A stretch of DNA of 64,000 nucleotides from Acinetobacter kanungonis (GCF_009939195.1 NZ_JAACKC010000001.1:427665-491664); one strand, 5' to 3'; positions 52,587 to 62,033 are shown, numbered from the stretch's first letter. The notes: generated from the letters alone by a model not told the origin. Translations and numbers: made by a program.

Positions 52587-53939
52587 ATGAAAGCATTTCC
52601 ATTCTCCTGTTTTGCCGCTTCTCTTTTGCTCTGTAGCCCCTTAAGTTTTGCCGACTGGATTAATACTGCGGTCGAAAAAAATGAAGCAGAGACGATTCAA
52701 CTCCGCCATCACATTCATCAACATCCAGAACTGGGAAACATGGAGTTTGAAACCTCAAAACTGGTGCAACAGCAGCTTAAATCTTATGGCATCGAAGTAA
52801 AAACAGGGTTTGCCAAAACAGGCGTGATTGGCATATTGAAAGGTGCAAAATCAGGTCCAACCATGGCATTACGCGCGGATATGGATGCCTTGCCTATAGA
52901 AGAAAAAACGCAGCTTGCTTTTGCCAGCAAAACGAAAGCCATGTATCAAGGCAAAGAGGTTTCGGTCATGCATGCCTGTGGACATGATGCACATACCGCT
53001 ATGTTGCTGGGTGCGGCCAAAGTATTAGCAGAGCATCGTGATAAATTGGCAGGTACTGTCGTGTTTATTTTCCAGCCCGCCGAAGAAGGTGGTGCCGATG
53101 TAGATAATTTCACGCAAGGTGCTGAAATTGGCTCACGTAAAATGATTGCAGATGGTGCACTCAAGAATCCAAAACCAGAAGTGATTTTTGGCTTGCATGT
53201 GATGGCTGGCATGCCAAGTAACAATCTGTTCTACAAAGAAGGTGCGATACTCAATAGCGCGGATCACCTCCGCATTCAAGTCAATGGAAAACAAGTGCAC
53301 GGTTCAATGCCATGGGATGGCCGCGATCCGATTTATGCCGCTTCGCTAATGATTAACAATTTACAAAGTCTGATTAGCCGCAGATCGAATCTAACGCAAG
53401 GGATGGGCGTGATTAGTATTGGCAGTATTCAAGGCGGCACAACAGGCAATGTCATTCCTGAACAAGTCAATATGGTGGGTACCATCCGCTCCAACAATGA
53501 AGACATTCGCCAGAACTTGTTAAAAAATATTCCCATCATGTTAGAACACAATGCTTTAGCCAATGATGTACAGGCGAAAGTTGAAATCGCTGCTTATGCA
53601 CCTGTCACCTCAAACAATCCAACCTTGACCCGACTGATGCAACCGACACTGAAACAGGTGGCAGGTGAAAATAAACTTCATGTGATGAATAACAATGCGA
53701 GTGCAAGTGAAGACTTTTCATATTATGGTCAGCTTATGCCATCCCTCTTTGTTTTCTTAGGCGCAACACATCCTTCTCAAAAAATGGATCAGGCTGCGCC
53801 GAATCATAATCCTTATTTTACGGTGGATGATGCTACCCTAAAAACAGGTGTAGAACTGCATATTCGTTTTATTCAGGACTATCCAAAGTACGCAGCTCAA
53901 ATCCAAAGCCAATGGAAGCAACCCAATCAAAAACTCTAA
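52587..53939 (+). CDS. Secreted M20 family amidohydrolase (HipO/IAA-amino acid hydrolase-like)
   Basis: The start at 52587 (450 aa) yields a signal peptide (FPFSCFAASLLLCSPLSFA, cleavage before DW), so the enzyme works in the periplasm. M20D metal ligands are visible: HACGHDAHTAM (Cys/His/Asp), QPAEEGGAD (Glu pair), His in FGLHVMAGMP and a late His in LFVFLGATHPS. Relatives hydrolyse N-acyl amino acids or IAA conjugates. Upstream in-frame starts would hide the signal. The gene stands alone and ends in a terminator. Confidence 0.92.
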   Translation: MKAFPFSCFAASLLLCSPLSFADWINTAVEKNEAETIQLRHHIHQHPELGNMEFETSKLVQQQLKSYGIEVKTGFAKTGVIGILKGAKSGPTMALRADMDALPIEEKTQLAFASKTKAMYQGKEVSVMHACGHDAHTAMLLGAAKVLAEHRDKLAGTVVFIFQPAEEGGADVDNFTQGAEIGSRKMIADGALKNPKPEVIFGLHVMAGMPSNNLFYKEGAILNSADHLRIQVNGKQVHGSMPWDGRDPIYAASLMINNLQSLISRRSNLTQGMGVISIGSIQGGTTGNVIPEQVNMVGTIRSNNEDIRQNLLKNIPIMLEHNALANDVQAKVEIAAYAPVTSNNPTLTRLMQPTLKQVAGENKLHVMNNNASASEDFSYYGQLMPSLFVFLGATHPSQKMDQAAPNHNPYFTVDDATLKTGVELHIRFIQDYPKYAAQIQSQWKQPNQKL

Positions 53940-53955
53940 TTAAGATATGATAAGC

Positions 53956-53983
53956 AAAAGGTGATCACGCAGGATCACCTTTT
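53956..53983. terminator. Bidirectional terminator after the M20 amidohydrolase gene
   Basis: AAAAGGTGATC and GATCACCTTTT pair in an 11-bp stem with a 6-base loop. Confidence 0.88.
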
Positions 53984-54049
53984 CATCCCTAAGACAATCT
54001 AGCCCCTCAAATCATTTCCGCCAAATCCAGTTCTCGAATGAACAGTGAA

Positions 54050-54622
54050 CTAAAGCTCTCGCACTTCTTCCACCAGCATCAGTTCACAGGCCCCATTGCC
54101 TGTATCTTCACGACTGAGTGAACTGCGCCAAGTCCATCCATCCGCTGCTTTCACTTCCACCAAATGTCCTTTTAAATAAATCAGATCATCCTGATCCACA
54201 TCGGCCAATTGCTTTGCGATTGTTGAATTGGCTGGAATCAAATGTGTATTGGCACTGTGCGTTTCAATTTCATGGTGCGGAATTGGTGGCTGATTTTCAT
54301 AACGCCAGTAATACCAGCGATTACTTTGCCGTATCGAAATCTGTTTATAGACAGATGGATCTGCCATGGCTCCCCAACCCAGTGCAAAATCGACAGGACT
54401 CAGTTCAGCCTCGCGTCCCGAACGGTAATTTTCCCGTGAAAGCACTCGAAATTGCCCTTCATAATCCGCCAGATTGGTCATGGTATAACCATTAAAGGTT
54501 TGCACCTCACTGCTGACTCGCTGATAGTCCTGAGCACTTTCTACATTCGGACTGGGTTTCCACCAATACATGAGCCCAGCAACAATCACAATCAACCAAA
54601 TCAAATAGGTGCGACGGCTCAT
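54050..54622 (-). CDS. Membrane-anchored conserved hypothetical protein
   Basis: A 190-aa protein with one N-terminal membrane anchor (YLIWLIVIVAGLMYWW) and an about 165-aa extracytoplasmic domain. That domain has distinctive tracts: FRVLSRENYRSGREAELSPVDFALGWGAMAD, SIRQSNRWYYWRYENQPPIPHHEIETHSANTHLIP and WRSSLSREDTGNGACELMLVEEV. Strings of this kind (Ser-Arg-Glu-Asp-Thr-Gly-x-Gly-Ala-Cys) suggest conserved functional positions, perhaps an enzyme, but I know no characterised member. It is convergent with the M20 gene and separated from the tol operon by 230 bases. Confidence 0.82.
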   Translation of the reverse strand: MSRRTYLIWLIVIVAGLMYWWKPSPNVESAQDYQRVSSEVQTFNGYTMTNLADYEGQFRVLSRENYRSGREAELSPVDFALGWGAMADPSVYKQISIRQSNRWYYWRYENQPPIPHHEIETHSANTHLIPANSTIAKQLADVDQDDLIYLKGHLVEVKAADGWTWRSSLSREDTGNGACELMLVEEVREL

Positions 54623-54852
54623 CTTTCCCCCAAAATTATCAATGCAAAGTCAGCTTTATTATTCTTCAAACTCGGCCTCATCAGTTTTCAGATTGAAATC
54701 TTGTGCCATTGGACGGTCATTTCAAACTGCTAAACTTCAAGGCATTACCTAACCCATAATACTGACCAATCTATTTACTGCAATTCCTCCCAGCAGCTTT
54801 AGACCGTCATGGGTTTGAAACACAACATTAAATCTAGACATGGAACACTATC

Positions 54853-55260
54853 ATGGCGAATAAGTTCGAATTTCAGATTCGTGTATATATTGAAGACACT
54901 GACGCAGGCGGTATTGTCTATCATGCCAACCATATTCGCTTTATGGAACGTACCCGTACCGAATGGTTACGTGCCTCTGGTGTAGACCATTACTGGCACC
55001 AAAAAGACTACAACTTCGTGGTGCATAAAATTAATGTCAAATATCAACGTCCAATTTTAATGGATGACTTAATTACTGTTACAGCAAGTGTAGTTTCGTG
55101 TAAAGCTACGTCTTTTGTATTGCAACAAAATATTTATCGTGGTGAAATCTTGTTGGCATCTGGCGAAGTGGAATTGGCGTGTATTAGTGCTGAAATGCGA
55201 CCACGTCGTTTGCCAGATGAAATTCGCGGTCTAATTCAGAAAGAGTTAGAACAAATTTAA
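54853..55260 (+). CDS. ybgC: Tol-Pal-associated acyl-CoA thioesterase
   Basis: A 135-aa hotdog-fold thioesterase. The catalytic Asp is in YIEDTDAGGIVYHANHIRFMERTRTEW, the YbgC signature, with LASGEVELACIS near the end. YbgC is the standard first gene of the tol-pal operon and may act on phospholipid-linked acyl groups. It precedes tolQ by 22 bases, and the operon order here is ybgC-tolQ-tolR-tolA-tolB-pal. Confidence 0.95.
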   Translation: MANKFEFQIRVYIEDTDAGGIVYHANHIRFMERTRTEWLRASGVDHYWHQKDYNFVVHKINVKYQRPILMDDLITVTASVVSCKATSFVLQQNIYRGEILLASGEVELACISAEMRPRRLPDEIRGLIQKELEQI

Positions 55261-55282
55261 AAAACTCGACTCCAGTGTAACT

Positions 55283-55981
55283 ATGGCAAATCAATTAGAC
55301 ACCACTCTTCACGTTTCAGACCTCATTTTACAAGCAAGTCCTGTCGTACAACTGGTGATGCTTTTACTTCTTCTAGCATCACTCTACAGTTGGTTTCTAA
55401 TTGCCAAGTTACACCTGAGTTATAAAAAAGCTCAGGCAGATGATGAACATTTCCAAAAAATCTTCTGGTCTGGTGCCGAGCTGAATACCCTGTATAACAA
55501 TGCCCAGCTCAACTCTAAACGTGTCGGGCTAGAAGATATTTTCTATCAAGGTTTGGGTGAATACCTCAAACTTAAAAAACGCCAAGCCGCAACGCAACAA
55601 ACCATCGAAGGCACTGAACGTATTTTGCGTGTCGGTTTAAGCCGCGATCAAGGTCATTTAGAACAAGGTTTAGGCGCTTTAGCCAGTATTGGTTCTGTTG
55701 CACCCTATGTCGGCTTGTTCGGCACCGTTTGGGGCATTATGAATGCCTTTATTGGTCTGGCAGATGTCGACCAAGTCACTTTAGCGACTGTTGCACCAGG
55801 TATTGCAGAAGCCCTTATTGCGACCGCAATTGGTTTATTCGCAGCGATTCCAGCCGTTCTAGCTTTTAACCATTTTACCGCTAAAGGCGAAGCAGTTTAT
55901 TCAGACCGTGCTTTGTTTGCGGAAGAAATGGTGGCGCTATTACAACGTCAATCAGTAGGTTCTGTTCAGGAAAATGACTGA
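55283..55981 (+). CDS. tolQ: Tol-Pal system protein TolQ
   Basis: TolQ forms the proton channel with TolR that energises TolA for outer-membrane constriction at division. The 232-aa protein has three membrane spans. The signatures are SIGSVAPYVGLFGTVWGIMNAF and TLATVAPGIAEALIATAIGLFAAIPAVLAFN, where Thr and Ala residues line the ion path. The stop overlaps the tolR start by one base (TGATG), giving coupled translation. Confidence 0.96.
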   Translation: MANQLDTTLHVSDLILQASPVVQLVMLLLLLASLYSWFLIAKLHLSYKKAQADDEHFQKIFWSGAELNTLYNNAQLNSKRVGLEDIFYQGLGEYLKLKKRQAATQQTIEGTERILRVGLSRDQGHLEQGLGALASIGSVAPYVGLFGTVWGIMNAFIGLADVDQVTLATVAPGIAEALIATAIGLFAAIPAVLAFNHFTAKGEAVYSDRALFAEEMVALLQRQSVGSVQEND

Positions 55982-56430
55982 TGGCGATTCAACGTGCAGG
56001 ACGCTTTGAGCGTATCAAAAAACCCTTAAAGAGCGACATGAATGTCGTGCCCTACATTGATGTCATGTTAGTGTTGTTGGTGATCTTTATGGTCACCGCA
56101 CCCATGATCACCAGTGGCATTAAAGTCGATTTGCCGCAGGCCAATGGCGCGCCACTGCAATCCGAAGATGCACCTTCTATCGTCTCTTTAAAAGCAGATG
56201 GCACCTACTTCTTGGAGCAAAAAGGGCAAACCACTGGACCGCTTGAACTGATAGAACTGACTCAAAAATTGGTCGAGTCTCAAGCGCAGGCGCAACAAGA
56301 GAACAAAAAATTAAATGTTGTGATCAATGGTCATCAAACTCGTCCGTATGGCGAGGTCATGGCTTTAATGTCAAGCCTTCAAGACGCTGGCTTAACCCAA
56401 GTGGGTTTACTGACCGAACCTTTAAAGTAA
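55981..56430 (+). CDS. tolR: Tol-Pal system protein TolR
   Basis: A 149-aa single-span protein of the ExbD/TolR family. The span NVVPYIDVMLVLLVIFMVTAPM holds the essential membrane Asp. The periplasmic part (GIKVDLPQANG, VVINGHQTRPYGEVMALMSSLQDAGLTQVGLLTEP) forms the dimer domain. It sits between tolQ (overlap) and tolA (1-base gap). Confidence 0.96.
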   Translation: MAIQRAGRFERIKKPLKSDMNVVPYIDVMLVLLVIFMVTAPMITSGIKVDLPQANGAPLQSEDAPSIVSLKADGTYFLEQKGQTTGPLELIELTQKLVESQAQAQQENKKLNVVINGHQTRPYGEVMALMSSLQDAGLTQVGLLTEPLK

Positions 56431-56431
56431 T

Positions 56432-57616
56432 ATGAAGAATTTTCAACAGCCACCGTTTAAACAAAACGCAATTGCACTGGGTTTTACCTTCGGTGTACAC
56501 GTACTTGCGGTTGTGGGCTTGCTTTATTTAGGAATGAGTAAACCACCTAAGCCACCAGAGCAAATCAAAACCATATTGATCAAACCGCAAGATTTACAGC
56601 CTACTCCACGCGAAGAAACTGAATTTACAGAAACTGCGCATGAGAATATTGCTCCTGAAATTACGCAAACTGCCGAACCCAGTGTAGAACCTGCGCCTGT
56701 CATTCCTGTTGCACCACCAAAAACCAATACAGCGGAGCAACAAGCAGCTCGTTTAGCTCAGGAAAAAGCGCAAGCGGATGCTGCTGCAAAAGCTAAAGCG
56801 CAGGCGGATGCCGCCGCGAAAGCACAAGCACAAGCACAAGCACAAGCACAAGCACAAGCAGATGCTGCGGCAAAAGCCAAAGCACAGGCAGATGCTGCGG
56901 CAAAAGCCAAAGCACAGGCCGATGCCGCGGCAAAAGCCAAAGCACAGGCCGATGCCGCTGCAAAAGCCAAAGCACAGGCAGATGCTGCTGCAAAAGCCAA
57001 AGCACAGGCAGATGCTGCTGCGAAAGCCAAAGCGCAAGCTGATGCCGCTGCAAAAGCTAAAGCACAGGCGGATGCTGCTGCAAAAGCCAAAGCACAAGCA
57101 GATGCCACTGCAAAAGCTAAAGCCGATGCTGCCGCGAAAGCCAAAGCAGATGCCGCCGCGAAAGCTAAAGCGCGGGCCGATGCCGCTGCCAAAGCACAAG
57201 CAGATGCCGCTGCAAAAGCTAAGGCCGATGCTGCCGCGAAAGCCAAAGCAGATGCAGAAGCAAAAGAACGTGCTGAAGCAGAAGCGAAAGCCTCATCTGC
57301 TAAAAAGGCTGCGGAAGAAGCCGCTGAGAAAAAAGCGGAAGCCAAACGTATTGCCTCTACGGCGAAACGAGACTTTGAGAACAAAGTCAAACGTGCGTGG
57401 AATCCACCTACAAGTGCAGCAGGTCAGAAAGCCAGTGCTCGTGTCACCTTGAGTGACAGCGGTGCAGTTCTATCGGTTGTGGTCAATGCCAGTGATCCTG
57501 ATATGAAAGCCAGTGTTGAAGCAGCCGTTCGTGCAGCAGCACCTTATCCAATGCCTTCAGACCCTGATGCACGGCGTGAAGCGCGCATGTTTACCTCTTC
57601 ATTTACTGCTCAATAA
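56432..57616 (+). CDS. tolA: Tol-Pal system protein TolA with long repeat rod
   Basis: A 394-aa protein spanning from inner membrane to periplasm. Domain I has one membrane helix (residues about 12-33). Domain II (about 110-300) is a long Ala/Lys/Gln-rich helix of tandem ten-residue units (AKAKAQADAA). Domain III (about 305-394, KRAWNPPTSAAGQKASARVTL to FTSSFTAQ) is the TonB-like end that binds TolB, Pal and phage or colicin proteins. The rod is encoded by near-identical 30-base units, so its length can change by recombination. Confidence 0.95.
   Translation: MKNFQQPPFKQNAIALGFTFGVHVLAVVGLLYLGMSKPPKPPEQIKTILIKPQDLQPTPREETEFTETAHENIAPEITQTAEPSVEPAPVIPVAPPKTNTAEQQAARLAQEKAQADAAAKAKAQADAAAKAQAQAQAQAQAQADAAAKAKAQADAAAKAKAQADAAAKAKAQADAAAKAKAQADAAAKAKAQADAAAKAKAQADAAAKAKAQADAAAKAKAQADATAKAKADAAAKAKADAAAKAKARADAAAKAQADAAAKAKADAAAKAKADAEAKERAEAEAKASSAKKAAEEAAEKKAEAKRIASTAKRDFENKVKRAWNPPTSAAGQKASARVTLSDSGAVLSVVVNASDPDMKASVEAAVRAAAPYPMPSDPDARREARMFTSSFTAQ
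56765..57130 (+). repeat. Tandem 30-bp repeats in tolA
   Basis: About eight to ten copies of a 30-base unit encoding AKAKAQADAA run through this stretch, with a compact (CAAGCA)n-type segment near 56820-56858 (AQAQAQAQAQ) and shorter AKADAA units at its 3' end. Adjacent units differ mainly at third codon positions, indicating recent duplication with drift. Confidence 0.9.
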
Positions 57617-57620
57617 TCGC

Positions 57621-57656
57621 AATCGCCATGTCAAATGCATGGCGATTAAGCTTTTT
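57621..57656 (+). terminator. Hairpin between tolA and tolB
   Basis: AATCGCCATG and CATGGCGATT are perfect 10-bp arms with a 7-base loop, followed by AAGCTTTTT. It may attenuate read-through into tolB-pal, which lie 156 bases after tolA. Confidence 0.72.
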
Positions 57657-57772
57657 CACAGTGTTATAACAGTTTAGCCATAATGTAATGCTTTAAATCA
57701 TGAAATTTCATGCCATTATGTTAGGCAATTTCATACAACCCACAAAGACTGACGTTTCAGAGTATACAGCGA

Positions 57773-59059
57773 ATGATGGAAAATACGCGTAAACATCTAC
57801 TTGGTTTAGCAATCATGACGGCACTCATGCCGCTACTTGTTCAAACCAGTCATGCACAACTTCATTTAGAAATTGCCAAAGCACCAGAACAAGCCCCTAA
57901 AATTGCGATTATTCCATTCAGTAATGATCAAACCATTTATTCGATTGTAGAAAACGACTTAAATCGTTCGGGTAAATTTAGTAGCGCCTCGCAAAACCTG
58001 CCTGCAACTGCCAGCATGGACAATCCCAATGCAGCAGCGTGGCAAGCCGCTGGCGTACCCTATCTGGTTACAGGGAATGTAAAAGCAACTGCTGCGGGCA
58101 CCTTTGAAGTTCAATATCAACTGTATGATGTTGAGAAAAAACAATACCTGTTGAATGAACTACTCACTGTTCCTGCTTCACGTGTACGTCAAGCGGCACA
58201 TATGATCAGTGATGCGATTTATCAGGCATTAACTGGCATTCAAGGTGATTTCAGTGGTCGTATTGCCTATGTCCTACGTAACCCTGCAACACCTGAGCAG
58301 CGCTACACGTTACAGATTGCCGATACCGATGGTGAACAGCCAAAAACCATTCTGACCTCGCGTGATCCAATCTTGTCCCCTGCTTGGACACCTGATGCGC
58401 AGAAAATTGCCTACGTGTCGTTTGAAAGCAAACGCCCTGCAATTTATGTACAAGACTTAGCCACAGGTCAACGCGAAAAACTGGCAAGCTTCCGTGGCTT
58501 AAATGGCGCGCCAAGTTTCTCTCCAGATGGCAAGTCGATGCTGTTTACCGCATCCATGCATGGCAATCCTGAAATCTATCAAATGGATTTAAGCACCCGT
58601 CAATTACAGCGTATGACCAATGACAGCGCAATTGACACTGAAGCACGTTATGCACCTGATGGTAAATCCTTTATTTTCACCTCTGACCGCGGCGGTTCAC
58701 CACAGATTTACCGCTATAGCTTCGCAGATGGCAGCAGCAAACGAATTACTTTCCGTGGCGCATTTAATGCTCGCGGAACTTTAAGTGCCGATGGCAAAAA
58801 AGTGGCCTTGGTGCATCGTCCAAGCGGCAGTAGTTACAAAGTTGCCATTCAAGACATCAATACGGGCATCACCAATATTCTGACCCCAACCAGTCTGGAC
58901 GAATCCCCGAGCTTCTCGCCAAATGGGCAAATGGTGGTGTATGCCACACGTGAGGGCAACCGTGGTTTGCTTTCCATTATGTCGGTCGATGGTCGTTTCC
59001 GCATGAATTTACCAAGTGAGCAAGGCGAAGTCCGTGAGCCAGCTTGGGCACCCAAATAA
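57773..59059 (+). CDS. tolB: Tol-Pal system beta-propeller protein TolB
   Basis: TolB is a periplasmic linker between TolA and Pal. The 428-aa precursor has a signal peptide (cleavage near SHA-QL), an N-terminal domain (IAIIPFSNDQTIYSIVENDLNRSGKF) and a six-bladed propeller with repeated TolB motifs such as SPAWTPDAQKIAYVSFES, APSFSPDGKSMLFTAS and SPSFSPNGQMVVYATRE. Start could be the second codon (57776). It is followed 20 bases later by pal. Confidence 0.96.
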   Translation: MMENTRKHLLGLAIMTALMPLLVQTSHAQLHLEIAKAPEQAPKIAIIPFSNDQTIYSIVENDLNRSGKFSSASQNLPATASMDNPNAAAWQAAGVPYLVTGNVKATAAGTFEVQYQLYDVEKKQYLLNELLTVPASRVRQAAHMISDAIYQALTGIQGDFSGRIAYVLRNPATPEQRYTLQIADTDGEQPKTILTSRDPILSPAWTPDAQKIAYVSFESKRPAIYVQDLATGQREKLASFRGLNGAPSFSPDGKSMLFTASMHGNPEIYQMDLSTRQLQRMTNDSAIDTEARYAPDGKSFIFTSDRGGSPQIYRYSFADGSSKRITFRGAFNARGTLSADGKKVALVHRPSGSSYKVAIQDINTGITNILTPTSLDESPSFSPNGQMVVYATREGNRGLLSIMSVDGRFRMNLPSEQGEVREPAWAPK

Positions 59060-59091
59060 CCTTTTAAAAATCAATCTATATGGAGATGAAG

Positions 59092-59664
59092 ATGAACGCA
59101 ATTAAACTGTTGGTTTTACCTGTTTTAGCATCCGCTATTGTGATGACAGGCTGTGCGAGCCGTAAACCTGCTGCCGAAATTCAAACAGGTCAAACACCAA
59201 CTACTGCGGGCACAACCGTAAGCACTGAAGGACTCAGTGAAGATGCTGCGTTAAATGCACAAAATCTTGCGGGTGCATCTTCTAAAGGCGTAACTGCTGC
59301 CAATAAAGCGTTTTTAGCAAAACGCGTGGTGCATTTTGACTACGACAGCAGTGATCTTTCCAACGAAGACTATCAAACACTGCAAGCGCACGCGCAATTC
59401 CTTGTTGCCAATGCAAATTCTAAAGTGGCATTAACAGGTCATACGGATGAACGCGGTACTCGTGAATACAATATGGCACTCGGTGAGCGTCGTGCCAAAG
59501 CCGTAGAAAGCTTCCTCATTACTAACGGCGTAAGCCCAACACAATTAGAAGCGGTAAGCTATGGTAAAGAAATGCCAATTAATGCGGGTCATGATGAAAA
59601 CGCATGGAAAGAAAACCGCCGCGTAGAACTTAACTACGAAGCTGTACCGCCTTTATTAAAATAA
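59092..59664 (+). CDS. pal: Peptidoglycan-associated lipoprotein Pal
   Basis: The start at 59092 (190 aa) follows TGGAGATGAAG; the ATG at 59080 lies upstream of that site. A lipobox (IVMTGCAS, Cys21) anchors it in the outer membrane. The OmpA-like peptidoglycan-binding domain (about 80-186) contains [10 protein letters not shown] and [29 protein letters not shown] with the Asp/Arg that grip diaminopimelate. It is the last gene of the operon before a strong terminator. Confidence 0.97.
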   Translation: MNAIKLLVLPVLASAIVMTGCASRKPAAEIQTGQTPTTAGTTVSTEGLSEDAALNAQNLAGASSKGVTAANKAFLAKRVVHFDYDSSDLSNEDYQTLQAHAQFLVANANSKVALTGHTDERGTREYNMALGERRAKAVESFLITNGVSPTQLEAVSYGKEMPINAGHDENAWKENRRVELNYEAVPPLLK

Positions 59665-59680
59665 GGCCGTTTACAGACCT

Positions 59681-59715
59681 AAAAAAAGCGCTTTAATGTT
59701 AAAGCGCTTTTTTAT
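59681..59715. terminator. Bidirectional terminator after pal
   Basis: AAAAAAGCGCTTTAA and TTAAAGCGCTTTTTT pair around 3 bases; it also serves the convergent 63-aa gene. Confidence 0.92.
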
Positions 59716-59718
59716 TGC

Positions 59719-59910
59719 TTAAACAGGTTTGTGCTCATCTTCTTCATGCTCATGCTGCATGGATTCAATGAGGTCATGCTTATTAAACTTCTTATATTCA
59801 GGCTTGGCTTCGTAATCTTTCCAAGCTGCTTTCACGTTCTCTGGACTAATATCATCCAAACTAATACCTTCATTTTGCGTTGGCATGGCATCAAACTTTT
59901 GTGTAGTCAT
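59719..59910 (-). CDS. Small acidic hypothetical protein
   Basis: With the start at 59910 (63 aa, GAGGAG about 8 bases upstream) the protein is very acidic and soluble. It reads MTTQKFDAMPTQNEGISLDDI, then SPENVKAAWKDYEAKPEYKKFNKHDLI and a His/Glu-rich end (SMQHEHEEDEHKPV) that could bind metal. In-frame extension to 59943 has no ribosome site. No domain recognised; small proteins like this occur next to pal in Acinetobacter as far as I recall. Confidence 0.68.
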   Translation of the reverse strand: MTTQKFDAMPTQNEGISLDDISPENVKAAWKDYEAKPEYKKFNKHDLIESMQHEHEEDEHKPV

Positions 59911-60092
59911 TCTGCTGCTCCTCAATTCTTCTTTATCCTTCACATCAACATAGCATTATCCCTAAAAGTTGCAAGGGCAAAATCAAGCCAAATAATCGAG
60001 TTTAATTTTTCTTTTGCGGCATTCTCATCTAAAATAGCCGTCTAAATTTTTTTTGCTCAACTTGATTGGTTTACACTCGGAGTTTTCCTGCC

Positions 60093-61067
60093 ATGGCATA
60101 CCTCACCCTTTCCCAATTCTTAGAACAACAAACTGGGAATCTTACACCTGAACTTGCAAAAGTGATTGCAACCATTGCAGACACGTGTAAAACCATTGAT
60201 CAAGCTTTACAAAAAGGTGCGCTTGCTGGGGTATTAGGCAGTGCGCAGCATGAAAATGTGCAAGGTGAAGAACAAAAAAAATTAGATGTGATTTCAAATG
60301 ACTATTTAATTGATGCCTTAAAAGTTCACCCACATGTCGGTGGCTTGGCATCAGAAGAACTGGATGAATTCACTCCTGCGCAAGAAAATGGTGAATATTT
60401 GGTGCTATTCGATCCACTCGATGGTTCAAGCAACATCGACATCAACATGTGTGTCGGTACCATTTTCTCAATTCTTCCAGCAAAAAATGCCGTGACGCAA
60501 TCGGCTGATTTCATGCAAGCAGGTATTCATCAAGTTGCTGCAGGCTATGTACTGTATGGTCCATCAACCATGATGGCCTTAACAGTGGGTGCAGGCGTTG
60601 TGTTCTTTACCTTCGATCCTGAATCACAACAATTCTTGTTAACCACTGACAACATTCAAGTGGCAGCAGATACCAAAGAATATGCAATCAATGCATCGAA
60701 TCAACGTCACTGGGAACAACCAGTAAAACGTTATATTGATGAACTACTTGCAGGTAAAACGGGTCCACGTGAAAAAGACTTTAACATGCGTTGGGTAGCG
60801 TGCATGGTGGGTGATATTCACCGTATTCTTTGTCGTAGCGGTATCTTCATGTACCCATACGATCTGAAAGATCCGAAAAAAGCAGGTCGTCTACGTTTAA
60901 TGTACGAAGCAAACCCAATGAGTATGTTGATGGAGCAAGCAGGTGGTGCTTCTACTACAGGTCGCGTGCGTATTCTTGAAATTGAACCAACAGAGTTACA
61001 CCAACGTGTCCCTGTGATCATCGGTTCAAAAAATGAAGTTGATCTTGTAACTCAATACCACCACTAA
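60093..61067 (+). CDS. fbp: Class I fructose-1,6-bisphosphatase
   Basis: Fbp converts fructose-1,6-bisphosphate to fructose-6-phosphate in gluconeogenesis. The start at 60093 (324 aa) follows CGGAG. Metal-binding motifs are in order: [41 protein letters not shown] (the Glu and the DPLDGSSN), then [14 protein letters not shown] and [17 protein letters not shown] (Glu for metal and substrate). Gluconeogenesis matters to bacteria like Acinetobacter that grow on acids rather than sugars, in keeping with the ketone-body genes here. Confidence 0.96.
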   Translation: MAYLTLSQFLEQQTGNLTPELAKVIATIADTCKTIDQALQKGALAGVLGSAQHENVQGEEQKKLDVISNDYLIDALKVHPHVGGLASEELDEFTPAQENGEYLVLFDPLDGSSNIDINMCVGTIFSILPAKNAVTQSADFMQAGIHQVAAGYVLYGPSTMMALTVGAGVVFFTFDPESQQFLLTTDNIQVAADTKEYAINASNQRHWEQPVKRYIDELLAGKTGPREKDFNMRWVACMVGDIHRILCRSGIFMYPYDLKDPKKAGRLRLMYEANPMSMLMEQAGGASTTGRVRILEIEPTELHQRVPVIIGSKNEVDLVTQYHH

Positions 61068-61077
61068 TTTTTAAAAA

Positions 61078-61104
61078 CAGAAGTAGGTGCTACACCTACT
61101 TCTG
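61078..61104. terminator. Hairpin after fbp
   Basis: CAGAAGTAGGTG and CACCTACTTCTG form a 12-bp stem with a 3-base loop. On plus no T-run follows; on minus it is followed by TTTTTAAAAATT. The next gene begins 16 bases later, so read-through on plus is likely. Confidence 0.6.
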
Positions 61105-61119
61105 TGGACTCAAGCAAAC

Positions 61120-61896
61120 ATGCCTACCATTTTTTTAGAATCGAAAGACAATCCAAAAATTAAACACTTACGTGGCTTAATTGAGCAAAACACCTATCGT
61201 AAAAAGCAAGGTCAAACTGTGCTTGAAGGTACACATTTGTGTTTGGCATGGTTGCAAGAGCAAAAGAAAATCAATGCGATTTTTACCACAGAGCTTGCCT
61301 TACAACATCCTGACCTAGAAGAAATCCAACGTCAGTATCATGGTGCCATTTTTATTTTAAGTGAATCTTTATACAAAGACTTAAGCACCTTAGGCACCAC
61401 GCTTCCATGTCTTGCAATTATCGATTTACCCTCTTCTTCTCAAGCTTTACAATACAATCTCGATACGCTCATTCTGGAAAATATCCAAGATCCGGGCAAT
61501 GTCGGTACTTTACTCCGTTCCGCTGCTGCCGCTGGTGTTCAGCAAATTATTGCCACCAAAGGTACCGCATCACTCTGGTCACCACGCGTATTGCGCGCAG
61601 GTATGGGTGCACATTTCTCTCTAGATATTTACGAGAATGTAGCGCTTGAACAAGTCTTACCTCAATTTAAAATTCCTGTGTATGTAACCAGTTCACATCG
61701 TTCAACCAGCTTATATGGGCAAGATTTGACTCGCGCCTGCGTCTGGATCATGGGCAATGAAGGTCAAGGTGCTTCGGATTATGCCCTTGCACATGCGCAA
61801 GCCGTGACCATTCCGCAACCGGGTGGACAAGAATCACTGAATGTTGCCATTGCAGGATCGGTCTGTTTATTTGAAATGGTCCGTCAACGCATCTAA
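61120..61896 (+). CDS. TrmH/SpoU-family RNA 2'-O-methyltransferase
   Basis: The start at 61120 (258 aa) gives MPTIFLESKDNPKIKHLRGL, the usual small substrate-binding domain opening. The knotted SpoU methyltransferase domain follows from about residue 105: LILENIQDPGNVGTLLRSAAAAG (motif 1), VWIMGNEGQGAS (motif 2) and IPQPGGQESLNVAIAGSVCLFE (motif 3). It binds SAM and methylates a ribose in rRNA or tRNA. The exact nucleotide cannot be told; it is close to the RlmB/TsnR-like group. It is co-directional with fbp. Confidence 0.93.
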   Translation: MPTIFLESKDNPKIKHLRGLIEQNTYRKKQGQTVLEGTHLCLAWLQEQKKINAIFTTELALQHPDLEEIQRQYHGAIFILSESLYKDLSTLGTTLPCLAIIDLPSSSQALQYNLDTLILENIQDPGNVGTLLRSAAAAGVQQIIATKGTASLWSPRVLRAGMGAHFSLDIYENVALEQVLPQFKIPVYVTSSHRSTSLYGQDLTRACVWIMGNEGQGASDYALAHAQAVTIPQPGGQESLNVAIAGSVCLFEMVRQRI

Positions 61897-62033
61897 TACA
61901 TTTTTTATTTTAAATTGCCCCGCCCAATTTTAAAAATAGATTACACTTGAAAAAATAATAACGGATATTGTCAACCAAACCATTATTTCCAACGTTATTA
62001 AGCATATGTATTGGAAATAATGGTGATGATCCA

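Noticed and set aside
56765..57130. Regular repeats resembling a CRISPR array
   Set aside because: Units are contiguous, in frame with tolA and without unique spacers; no cas genes nearby.
56753..57452. Long open frames on both strands through the tolA repeat region
   Set aside because: They are frame shadows of the 30-base tolA repeats, giving low-complexity Cys/Phe/Gly- or Ala-rich products with no ribosome sites.
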